From assembly GCA_025094145.1 (NCBI GenBank), contig JALLLS010000013.1, forward strand, positions 1 to 64,000: a stretch of 64,000 bases of DNA, written 5' to 3'. The DNA comes from Spinellus fusiger. Lineage: Eukaryota; Mucoromycota; Mucoromycetes; Mucorales; Phycomycetaceae. This document shows positions 48,501 to 59,001 of the stretch, one piece after another (the stretch's first letter is position 1; every line of letters begins with the position of its first letter). The position numbers and the translations under genes were made by a program. Below the pieces are notes generated by a model. The model was not told the DNA's origin, ran no database searches, and saw only the letters and a program-made list of their open reading frames with translations.

Positions 48501-49493
48501 ACCATATGAAGAGTGATATATCTAGTGCATAGACATATTTTATACTATTATTGTTTTTAACATATATACTGTTTATATACTAGATATATGAATAGTTCAA
48601 TCAATGCAGTATATGTGTGGCTTAATCTCACTTGCAATTTTAGAATAGCTCCTAGAATGTAAAAATCAGGTAGAGATGTACTTTCTTAAATTCTGCGATG
48701 CTGTACATTCCAAGTTTTTTTTTTCTAAAAAAATAAAATAAAATAGAATGATAGTTTAAATATAGAAAACTATTTTTATCTACCAAAGTACCACTAACAG
48801 CAATATGATAATGAGACTACATTTTGATTCTATCATCTGATATAATATGAAATTGATTTTAATACTTTTCTTAGTTGGTGTTTATCAAATAAGAAGAAGA
48901 AGGACACGTATCAGCATTACCTAGATTAGGAACATTTCTAGAATCTATTATTAAGTCTCAACTCTATCCGTAGCCTTAGAATCATAGTTTTCCATATTAA
49001 ATAAAAAGATATGAATATGCATCAATGGATATGATTTAGTAATTATATGATTTCTTATTTAAAAATAATTCAAGGTTTTTTTTTGGCGTTATAAATGCTA
49101 TTATCAATTGGGCCTGACAACCACTTTATTGGGGAAAGGGGGTTTATAAAAAAAAGAGTGCATATGAAGATACTTTAAATTCAAAAGATAAAATATACAA
49201 AGATAAAAACAAAAAGATAAAAGCACATAAGGCCTCTAATGATAAAATATCATATAGAGTGAAAACTAAAATACATAGAACCTATTTTCATATTTTGATA
49301 TACTTCTTGTATTGTGTAATTTTTTTCATCTATCATAATAATAATAATAAAAAACATACATAAAACGTGTAGAAGAGTATCACCAATAGACTGTCTATCC
49401 AGCCCTTCAAATTAAAATATTTCTATATCTTAAATCGGCCGTTTATTTTAAAGGTTTCTAGTAAGATTTTTAAACTTTTCTTTTTCATTATTA

Positions 49494-50448
49494 TTGTGAA
49501 GTCATTTCCCATAAAGATGTGAACAGTCTACGCCAAACACACTAAGAAATGACCCACCAGCATAAAGTATTTATTATACCATAGTTAGTAGCAGGGTAGT
49601 TTCAGAAATAAATACAAAATAAGTGTAAACTTGCTGAGTAAAAGAGAAGAGTTTTACTACACATTTAACTATCCGGATTACCTTTGATAACCAAAATCAA
49701 AAACAACACTATATGTAAGGGAAGTCATGCATCTCTGACACCTTTCAGTAGCTGTTCTTATTCTTCAATGATAGGAGATATAGTATATAGGAGACAAGAA
49801 GTGAATTATATACCAAATAATTGTGTATATAAGCAAGACTTTTCATATCTTAATAAATCATTGAAGTTCTTATTATCATCTCGTTGTGTGCCGTTCTCCA
49901 TAGCTAGACTATCAAAGATATCGTATAAACCTGAAAGTTTATCTTCTCTCACTGTATCTTCTATTTTTCTGTTTCTTTGCCCTTCTCTGGTTTTGTTCTG
50001 GTATCTGATCGATACACACTTTCTGTCTTTCTTGTTGGTCGTTGCCATTGACCGCTCTTTTCTGTTCGAATCAAGTCTCTGTCCTACTGAGCCTCACATC
50101 ACATTCCCCAAATTGGTCTTCTTTGTGTCCCCTTTGTGTCAGTAGCCCTCCTGACAGAGACCTACGTGCTTTATTAAGATCCTTTTGCCCAAAACTATAT
50201 AAAATATGTTCTTCAACCACAAAATTCAACCAAACTTTTTTTTTAAATAAAATAAAATAAAAATAAACTAGAAGAATAGGAAAGGTATAGAGCCGAGTAT
50301 AAAATCAGCAACTTTACACTTATTTTGTATTTATTTCTGAAACTACCCTGCTACTAACTATGGTATAATAAATACTTTATGCTGGTGGGTCATTTCTTAG
50401 TGTGTTTGGCGTAGACTGTTCACATCTTTATGGGAAATGACTTCACAA
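49494..50448. mobile_element. TIR element with 144-bp inverted repeats, non-autonomous
   Basis: Bases 49494-49637 and 50305-50448 are near-identical inverted repeats with ends TTGTGAAGTCATTTCCC / GGGAAATGACTTCACAA. The 667-bp interior carries a minus-strand frame 49806-50048 (MATTNKKDRKCVSIRYQ...) and an overlapping plus-strand 153-codon frame. Neither resembles a known transposase. No target-site duplication is obvious directly outside the repeats. It is best read as a large MITE-like or internally deleted element, about 380 bp upstream of a MATH-BTB-BACK gene. Confidence 0.8.
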
Positions 50449-50829
50449 GTTTTTGAGAAGCAATTATTCTTATTCGAATAGATCGTCTATTAGTAGTCTG
50501 TTGGAAAATTTAACTTTTAGAGACTGTTCATTCTATAATTCAGGTCTATTTGAAGAGTCAGGGTAAACAGTCTATTAGGGATGCTATAAACCTGTTGTTT
50601 AGATTTTTTTTTGCATTATGAAATTATAATTCACACGAAATAATATTTAACACACCACTTACCATACCATATGATGTCTATTATTTTTATATGATAATAA
50701 ACAATCCTATTCTGCTCATTTACCTTCTTCTTTCCTTCTTTTCGATACGAGTAAGTATAAGCAAAGTCAATACTCAGACATAGTCTACTGTAGCAAGTCT
50801 TTAACTATTTAAATATTCTATAAGGTACT

Positions 50830-52861
50830 ATGAATAGAGGAACAATTGCACTTGAAGAGTCTCGCTACATTTGGTCAATTCCTGGATGGTCAACTATCAG
50901 GACATGTTCTAGAGTATACAGTCCATATCTTAAGGGAAGCAACTACCAATGGTAATCTAATAATACAATCTAATGTATAGATATTATCTTAGTGTACATT
51001 TTTATTTTATTTCATAATGATTTTCCCATGTCAAATAAAAGTATTAACTATATGTCTATAGGTTTCTTAATGTAAGAAATAGACAAACAAACCAACCAAA
51101 CTATAGCTCTTTAATCAAATGATTAATTAAACATATACACTGAATAGATTAAAAGAGTAGTGGATAATAGTACTGAGGTATTCTATCAAGAACAAGTAAT
51201 AGAGTACTGTCTTTGTTTACTAGTTCTCAACTTGATTACCACAATAGCATGTTGGAATCTACTTGGATTTTGGAGGAACATTGTCAACAGGAAACAGCAA
51301 CAAATTAAAACCTAATGTTAAAGCCGAGATTGCTATAATACCACCTACAGAATCTACCCTTGAATCTATAGTAAAAAGTAAGAGGATTATTTCTATGACA
51401 TGGTATACTTGAATAAATATTAATCAACTGCTAATAGGAGTTGAGCACATCAATGGTTTAGGTAGACAAATGACTAATAATCACAATTGAATTTAACTGT
51501 GACATTTAATAGAAAAATTTACTGGGTGGGGGTATTCACAGTTTATATTTATGAAAAATGTTCATAAATATATTGACAATGACACGCTTACTATCTCTGT
51601 CAAAATAGAAGAAATAGATACTCATCAACTAAAAGTGAAGCCAAAACATATGATCCAAGCACCTCTTCAGTTTGACGATATGTTTATATCACAATTTCAC
51701 GATGTCACTATTCGGGTATTTGAGAGTGAAGAAGAATCAAAAACCGGCGATGAAGATGTATCAAATGGCCAAGTGTTTTATAGTATAAAGTTTATTCTAG
51801 CTGTATCATCCCCATTTTTTAAAGAGCTATTTACAAGTGGCATGAGAGAATCTACAGAAAAAGAGATCATTCTTCGAGGAGTGAATCCTAAAGTATTTGA
51901 AAAAATTCTGGACTTTGTTCACACCAAAAATATTGATATTAGAAGCATAAAAGACTGTGCCAACCTATTGAAAGAAGCAGATAAATTTATGATGGAAAGA
52001 CTCACTGCAGAGGTAGAATACTATCTACAATTGAGAATTAACTGCAGTACTTTGTGGGAGATATGGAACATAGCAGGCAAGTCAACATCAGACACCCAAA
52101 TATTTTTACATTTCTAACAGTAAATGATGGCATGTAAAGATGACTATAATTGTACTGAATTAGAGGATAATTGTCTTGCCTTTATGAGATCCAAGTGTGT
52201 TGATTTATTTGCTGATCCTGGATGGATAAATGTAAAAGAGAGTGTTGCTCTAAAGGCTCTGCAGACCAAAAATCTTCAAAAGAATGTTAATGAAAGCGTA
52301 TTTTATGAAGCTGTTCTACGGTGGAGAGAAAGTAACCTCAAGAGGCTTAAAGATGAAAACAAATGGAATGAAACTGGATATTACTCAGGGTCTTATGATA
52401 AGAAACTAAAAGATCAAATAGTATCTCTTGAATGTCAACTAAAGAAACTCAGAAGTATCCAACGGGAAAGAAGAAAGACTTCCACGGAAAACAAAGTACG
52501 AGGAACTAAGCCAACCCATAATATAAGTCAACTCAAAGAATACACACGCGAAGAAAAGATACTTGAGTGGAAACTCAATAATACTACACTGAGTCAATTG
52601 GATCAGATGTTTGCATCCATGATGTATTGTATCAGATTCTCACAAATGAGCAATGTTTACGTTACAGATGTTGTTATGAATAATGTGGATGTAATGCGTG
52701 TGAGAGGCATCGAATATTTGGTAAGTGATAATATAGTATTGATTTCTGAATAGCTGTTTTAATACATGTTATATTAGCTTATAGATAACCTTTGCAACAC
52801 GTTCACAAAGAATAGAGGGAGTATTGATGAGTATTCAAAGAATCGATATACTATGGAGTAG
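50830..52861 (+). CDS. MATH-BTB-BACK protein 2 (paralog of the 21.3-23.7 kb gene)
   Basis: Seven exons join in frame to 504 aa: 50830-50951, 51062-51071 (10 nt), 51248-51377, 51438-51461 (24 nt), 51513-52076, 52140-52720, 52778-52861. MATH: RYIWSIPGWST, SPYLKGSNYQW, VGIYLDFGGTL, GWGYSQFIFMKNV...NDTLTI. BTB: FHDVTIRVFESEE, FILAVSSPFFKELFTSGMRES, NPKVFEKILDFVHTKNI. BACK-like part: CTELEDNCLAFMRSKCVDLF, NESVFYEAVLRWRE. Domain order, microexon sizes and splice phases match the paralog, although one intron of the paralog (after DLDFE) is absent here. The intron 52077-52139 uses a GC donor (G|GCAAGT) and splicing there restores IADDYNCTELEDNC opposite ISGLYQSTDLENVC. A Cullin-3 adaptor role is inferred from the family. 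Confidence 0.85.
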
Positions 52862-53865
52862 TCGCAGAATACCTTCATATCTTTTCAACCTGAATTATTT
52901 ACAGATGAAGAATTATGATTTTGGGGTGAACTATAGTCGGAATGTCCGTTCTTTTGATCTATGATAGATTACTTTAGCTGACCATCCTCCCATTTACAAT
53001 TCTTATTCTATCTTCTTTATTCTATCTTACTATAACAATATATTCATCATCGAGTTGTTAACAAATGAAAGATTATGGCTAGATATGAATATTTGGTAGC
53101 AGTTGAGGGGGAAGTATCATTTAGATTATCTACATGCGAGATATCACTAAAAAATAATAAAGGTACATGGAGCAGATTGTATATCTTTATTCTTTATTAT
53201 AAACACTAAGATGTCATAACATGTGATGTTGAAGTCAGCATAGATAGACTAAATTCATATCACTTAACCACTCTCTATAGAACAGTCTCAAGTATACATG
53301 GATTGAATCTATTTACCTGCTTCTCCTTGGATAGACTCTTGATATTAGGATATGTAATTCATGCACAGTTGTAGTTGCAAATTCTTTTTACCGTTTCTCT
53401 GTCCTTCAGTCAGTGAATTTGTTAGTTCATTTAACTTTTGATTATTTTTCATTTTCTTGCTTTTATAGAGTACTTTCTTAATAAAGAATAGTGATAAAGG
53501 GTTCTATAGATGTATGTTCTGCTGTAATAAAGTGAGACAAAGTAAGACATATACAGTCAAACCTATGGAGTTTGGCGTTTTCTCAAAAATAAATATCGAG
53601 TTTAAATTGTTTTTGTCACTGGTTAAAAATAATTGTCGGAACAAGCTAACTAAAATTGGCAGGAAGATTGCGCCTACTTGTCGCATATCATCTGTACCTG
53701 TTTGTCCCTCTCTCTCTTAATAAAAATATAACATAATAATGAATACCTCACCTTTTTATTTTATTTTTTATTTTTATTTTATTTTAAAAAGAAGAAGCAG
53801 AAATAACTTTAGCAGTATTAAAGCATGTTCAAGTTGATAGTAAAAAAAGATATAATAGACAGGGT
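52862..53865. other. Intergenic between two tail-to-tail genes
   Basis: No gene is seen. A 68-codon plus-strand frame at 53514-53720 starts close to TACAGTCAAACCTATGGAG, which looks like the outer end of a Tc1/pogo-type element, but no partner repeat was found in the window. Confidence 0.4.
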
Positions 53866-54930
53866 TTAATTGATGGCTTTAGCAAATGTGACAAGATCTC
53901 GGACCCATGTAAACATGATTTTGGTATCTTTGACGAAATTTTGTAGTTCTGGAGGGTTTACAGGGCATCTTGAAATAGTATAGTTGTATCGAACATATTG
54001 TTTTTTAAATTTGAGCAATACTTCATAGTATATTAAATTATCTACAAAAACAAAATGCATGTTAAAATATATGTAATATCTGCTGACTTATACTTACTGA
54101 AATAGAGAACGGTAAAGATTTTGTTTCTTCCACTTTGTTTGATTGCCTTTAAAGCATTTTCATAGATTTTTTTAATATCGCTGTCGTATTTTGCCATTGA
54201 AGAAATATTTCCTCCTGCAAACTCGATTATTAACAATATCTCTCTTGAACCTTTTAAATTTCCCAATCCATCTATTTTGGTTGACCCGGTAAAATCATTA
54301 CTGACTTCAATCCTATACACAATACATTATATTTAGAGAGAATGAGATGTTATCAAAACAAATATATATTTACCATTTTGTATTAAAAAGATGTGCGTAA
54401 GGTAAAAATAAATGATTGAAAATGGATTGAATTGTATACGAGATTGCAGTTCGTTCAGCAAGTGGTGAAATAAGAGGGTTGGTTACAGATTCCATAAATC
54501 TTATACTAGAACAGAAAAATTAATAGATAGTCAGCAGTCTGGAAATGCTTAACTTACAAGTGTTCCGTTATGAACTTGACGTAAGCCCAGTCTTGATGTC
54601 TCAAAGGATCAAATTGTTTATTTGTAAATTCATGATCTTTTAAAAGTTCTCTACGCCAACCCATCACTGATTTATCATCACCACTTAATCTGTCGACAAG
54701 GCTTTTGCATTCAAGAGTGTATTCATATTCTTTGAATTGGCACATGTCTTGTAAGGTTATAATTGTACTTGCTGAAAATTTATCAATTGCCATTTCACGT
54801 GCAGCTGTAACTGTCCAATTAATAACACCATCCAAGCTAGACACATAGAAGTGAGTAAATAAGTACTAATTATGATATGTACTACTGTTACCTGTACTCG
54901 ATTGCCTCATTTATATTGTTCAAAAACCCA
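53866..54930 (-). CDS. Unassigned protein family member, possible PD-(D/E)XK-like fold; 5' end unclear
   Basis: Five exons join in frame: about 54892-54930, 54558-54836, 54374-54505, 54098-54312, 53866-54041. The product reads NNINEAIEYSLDGVINWTV, then IRFMESVTNPLISPLAERTA, SGSTKIDGLGN-like and EILLIIEFAGGN, and ends FVKDTKIMFTWVRDLVTFAKAIN. The pattern KIDG ... LLIIEFAGG (acidic residue, then hydrophobic strand with E-x-A-G) is reminiscent of a PD-(D/E)XK nuclease core, but the third catalytic position cannot be assigned, so this is only a suggestion. No in-frame ATG or acceptor was found upstream of 54930. The exons at 55050-55855 probably belong to the same gene. Family and function are not recognised. 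Confidence 0.5.
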
Positions 54931-55044
54931 AATAAACAAGAGGTGTGTTAAGTAGGTAAAAGGTATATTTCTCAAAGACTTCATTCTATGAATCTGAAGA
55001 CTACTTTTATACATCTTTTTCCAAGGCATAACTGATACAGGACT

Positions 55045-55855
55045 AATTATTCAATAGCATTCTCTTCAAAAAATGCACGGACAATAATCTTCCCTTCATC
55101 AGACTTCCAGGGACAGAATCCTTCCTTATTTGTAACAATAACATGCCAGTTGAAGGTATATCATTTGTATTTTTAGAAACTTCTGGAGATTCAGTGTTAT
55201 TCAAAAGTGTTGCTGATGTACTGGCTTCTGAGCAATTCGTTCTAAGTGCCTAAAAATAAGAAGAGTTTTAAAACAAGTAATATGTATATACAAAATAAAA
55301 AAGTTATTTTTACAATCTGTGTTTGTGTTTGGATGTTTCCCCACGCTATTTGTGCCAGGTTAATTGTGTTATCAGTAGCCATCTGCTGTAATTGTTGGGC
55401 TGTACGACTAGATGTAGTTTTCTTTGCTTTAGAATCTCTCAAGTCCCAATACTCTTTATACTTCTTGCAGAATTCTGAAGCAGGATTATTGCGTGTCTAG
55501 CAGTAATAAATATGTTGGTAACATGCTAAATATAAACGACTCAATATAAACTTACTTCAAATATGGCGTCTTGATACCTAGCTTGCTTTCGGCCATCACG
55601 ATTACCTGATTTTATGAGACTCTCTAATGTACTTTTGTAGCCTATATTTGTGCCATTACGGTCTAGTTGCTTGGAGTCAGCGTATTCCATATAAGACAGG
55701 CTTGGATTTAAAGAATAAAACTCTCTGTTTTTTTCTTTAGTTGTGTTTTCTTTTTTGGCATTGAGGAGAGTAATAAATGGGAAAGTTGAAAGGAAAAGTC
55801 GACGTGTTTTCTTAAGTCTTTTCGTGACTATTACTGGTTTTTTATTTGATTTCAC
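55045..55855 (-). pseudogene. Probable N-terminal exons of the same locus, with a broken junction
   Basis: Exon 55556-55855 encodes SLNPSLSYMEYADSKQLDRN and GYKSTLESLIKSGNRDGRKQ and ends at a GTAAGT donor. Exon 55314-55496 (SEFCKKYKEYWDLRDSKAKK, AQQLQQMATDNTINLAQIAW) follows in phase. A third exon starts at 55249. After about 55 residues the protein-like reading (WHVIVTNKEGFCPWKSDEGK) shifts to another frame and ends at a stop near 55045 before joining the downstream exons. Either an intron was missed or the gene is frameshifted. The first exon also lacks an in-frame ATG before MEYADSK. Confidence 0.4.
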
Positions 55856-55859
55856 GCAT

Positions 55860-57484
55860 TAACGTATATTTTGAAATAATGAAACTCAGATTCTAGCAAC
55901 ATTGATGACGACACATAATGAAACTTTTTTTTATTGCATACACACCAGGAGATTTTTCTGAAGAATACAAAAAAAAAACCAGGAGATTTTTGGGATATAT
56001 AAGGAAATATACTGAGAATAAAATCGCAATATCCTTATGATTGGCTAATGTGTTTTAAAATGCTTTTTCGTTGTCTAAATGAGCTATTTCAAACTCTACC
56101 TGCCTGTTTTAGCAATAGCTACTGACTTTGTAATTAGACACTATAGAATTGGCTGTAAAGACAAGAGATAGAACAAGAATCACCCCAAAATTACAACTCA
56201 GTCACTGCATTTATTGTTTAACATAATGTGTTATCCATAAGCCCACAGTATTTGCAGCATAGCACTACTTAAGAAAGATGTATTATAGGACACACACTGA
56301 ATTAGCTCTAATAATTATTGTCCATAAAATAAAACCAAATACAACTATATTAAGAACAGTGTATTTATTTATTGAATCAATATCTATAATCACCTCAATT
56401 ATCTCATTGTAACTGGTATTAACAGTGGTGCTTAATGATTACAAAGTATTGTTTCTAATACTGGGCTTTAGGCTCAAGGCAAATAGAGTGTGAATTGTTT
56501 GACTTATAAATTTGACCTGAATTTGACTTGTGGGTTTTATAAGTGAAGACTAAAATGTATACATTACCAGAATAGAGAAAGAAAGATTATTATTTGTTTT
56601 GATATTCCCCTCCTTTTGTTATTTCCCACACTGCACATACAACTTAATATTTAAGTACTCATAAAGATGAGCATAAATAAACAAGGCAATGTGCCATTAT
56701 TAACAAAGAGAAACAATAGAAGGAAGTTTTAGGCACTACCAAGGACTGTTCTGAAAGTAAAAAGGTAAGAAGTGTCTTTATCTGGGCTATGGCTTATTCT
56801 AATGTACAAGACACTCATTGTATTGTTATTAGGCAAGTAAAGACTCTTCTTAAGTCAGTCTCAGGTGGTCTTCTTCCTTCTATACTGTCTAAGGTGTCTA
56901 GGCTGTCTAGGGCATACTCCTGAGCATAGTTATCTATCTCCCAAGGATAAAGCACAAGGCTTTTAGGTTGTGGATTCTATTGCTATGAGGGAATACACCT
57001 AGAACAGCAGTGGCTATAGTCATAATATAGTATTATCTATACTATTACAATAAACAATATTATTCATAAACAATATATTTTACTGATAATATAATTTGAT
57101 ATTGAGGTATCCACAAAAGGAAATGATTATTTGGATATCCGCAGACCTTTTGATTTTAAACACAGTTCCATAAAACGAGCGTTTTTTCTTTTACATAAAA
57201 GGAAGGAAATATCATCGCTTAAAGGCCAGAAAAATCTTTGGGTGTGTAAAGATTCTTCCCCTTCAAAAGCACCCTACTCAATAAAGTTGCCTTGTTTGTG
57301 AACAATAGAATAAGAACATAGCCCATAATAAAGAATAAAGAGGTAAATGTAGAATATATATTTTCACTTTCATTTCGCCTATTGCTCTTTTGTTTGAAAT
57401 ATACACTAAGAAAGAAAGAAAGAAAGAGAAAAGTTTCTTTTTTCTTGTCTTGTTTTGTTTTGGAATAATTTTTCCAAAGCGGAA
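55860..57484. other. 1.6-kb intergenic region
   Basis: AT-rich, with no supported gene. It contains two AGGAGATTTTT-type copies near 55949 and 55980 and the eIF5A 3' flank. A long minus-strand frame at 57219-57641 overlaps the eIF5A exons and intron in another frame and is not a gene. Confidence 0.5.
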
Positions 57485-58047
57485 TTAGGCCTTGGGGGCT
57501 TCCTTGTCTATAATACAAAGAAGAAAGCAAGTGTGTCAATACATTTCTCTTTCTTTCTATTTCTCTCCTTAAGAATAGAACAGAACAACAACTTACAAGA
57601 CAAGGCGTGCTCTTCACCCATAGCAGACACAACAGAGACAATCAATTCCTTGCCATCATCAAACTCTTCCTGCAACTTGGCACCGAGTTCACCAGCGGGC
57701 AATTTGACATCATCCTTGGTGGAACCATCAGCCAACATCAAAGACAAAAAGTCATCGTCAATGTTGATGAGAGCGTACTCGTTACGGACGACGTTGGGGA
57801 CATCCATGTTGTGAGTAGAGGGAGAGAGATCTTCAAGCTTCTTTTGGGTGAAGATGTCAATGGCAACCAAGTGGACCTTGGCGTGACCGTGCTTGCCAGT
57901 CTTGGAGGTAGACATATCAACAATCTTGCAGGGACGGCCCTTGATAACAACGTGACCGTTCTTTCTCAAGGCAGAGCACTGCATGGGGTAGGTGAGGGAA
58001 GCACCGGCATCAGTGTTCTCAAAGGTGTGATCGTGGTCGTCAGACAT
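57485..58047 (-). CDS. Translation initiation/elongation factor eIF5A
   Basis: Small ribosome-binding factor that relieves stalling at proline stretches and needs hypusine modification. Two exons (57597-58047 and 57485-57507) join at a GTAAGT...TAG intron to 157 aa, the same length as yeast eIF5A. The N-terminus [37 protein letters not shown], the hypusination loop [14 protein letters not shown] (Lys about 52) and the C-terminal [18 protein letters not shown] are all present. A CTAG acceptor three bases before the ATG suggests an intron in the 5' leader (about 58051-58313). The gene lies head-to-tail with the RhoGEF gene. Confidence 0.97.
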
Positions 58048-58050
58048 GTC

Positions 58051-58313
58051 CTATTTTATTACCAAGAAAAAAGAAAATAAAAAACAGTTGAGTTATATGG
58101 ATCTTTTTCTTTTTCTTTTTCTTATTTTCTGTCTTATTGTTTTACTAATGCCATCAATGTTACAAGTTGTTTTTATGTATAAATACATTTGCGATTATAA
58201 CAATCATTATAGTTGCAATTGTATTGATAGATAGATTGACCAAAAATAACAGCAGTAACAATGATAGCAAGAGTAAAAACAATAGTAAAAAAAACAAGTG
58301 GCTTTGCACTCAC
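58051..58313 (-). other. Probable 5'-UTR intron of eIF5A
   Basis: On the minus strand a GTGAGT donor at 58308-58313 and an AAAATAG acceptor at 58051, just before GACATG, bracket AT-rich sequence with no reading frame. Size and placement match the leader intron inferred for RPL28. Confidence 0.45.
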
Positions 58314-58854
58314 TTTAATCAACAAACGATGTAAATAAAGGGGGGAGGCCAAGGGGAGATCAGAAGAATCTCCATTTATACCTTTCTATTTTCAATAGTT
58401 GTGACATAAGTCATTATTGGAGAGGAGATGGAATATATACACTACCATTGGCTGAAATAGATCTATTAACAGAGAAAAAAAAATAGAGTTTGTTTCTACA
58501 TAAAATAAACAGAATGTGACTGTGTAAAACACACGTCTCTTTTTTCACCTTTTTTTCTTCTTAGTGTTGTGTTATTAATATTATCTAACAAAGTATGCTA
58601 TTTACTGTTCTGTGGAGGGTGCAGAGTAAGAATAAGGTACAAAACAAAGCCAGTCAAGTCTTTCTTTCTTATTTTGGTACTGTTTCATTTCTATACTCCA
58701 CTTTGAGTCTTGATACAGTAAATAATTTGCATGAATTACTTTTCATGTGTCAAGTGTAACTGAATAAATTGACTCATTTTGTCTTTCATTCTAACAGCCT
58801 ATTTATTTATGTAAAATAATAAAGAGAAGTGAGAGCATGTTATAGTATTTGTTA

Positions 58855-58940
58855 TAGTATTTGATAGCATCTGATAACATCTGATAACATCTGATAACAT
58901 CTGATAATAGTTGATAATAGTTGATAATAGTTGATAATAT
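58855..58940. repeat. Graded decamer array
   Basis: About four ATCTGATAAC units are followed by about four GTTGATAATA units, keeping the period of ten while the unit changes. The array lies 60 bp beyond the RhoGEF stop codon. Confidence 0.85.
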
Positions 58941-59001
58941 TTTATTACAATAATGAGCAAATAAATAGTGCCAGTATAAAAACCAAGTGTCATAAAGGGC
59001 T

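Larger units (their letters stand above)
39892..49493. other. 9.6-kb AT-rich region without supported genes
   Basis: There are many short frames but none with a convincing structure. Visible elements are a (TTA)n tract near 40489-40520, GATA/GGTA at 40610-40640, and an AAACATAAAAATATAAGCCTAT array at about 40915-41035. Protein-like remnants lie on the minus strand at 45309-45500 (LRGKWSSGEIDYQYKDHTQKR), 44919-45070 (HLKPIDSDSCLLLQLAYIAK) and 44734-44949 (CNSCNEMYL). They have the same orientation and close spacing but could not be joined in frame. They may be a dead gene or transposon. GC content falls further after 43.5 kb. Confidence 0.45.

Noticed and set aside
49684..50145. 153-codon plus-strand frame inside the TIR element
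   Set aside because: Composition is that of the complement of the basic minus-strand frame and it matches no transposase.
57219..57641. 140-codon minus-strand frame at the eIF5A 3' end
   Set aside because: It reads eIF5A exon and intron in the wrong frame.
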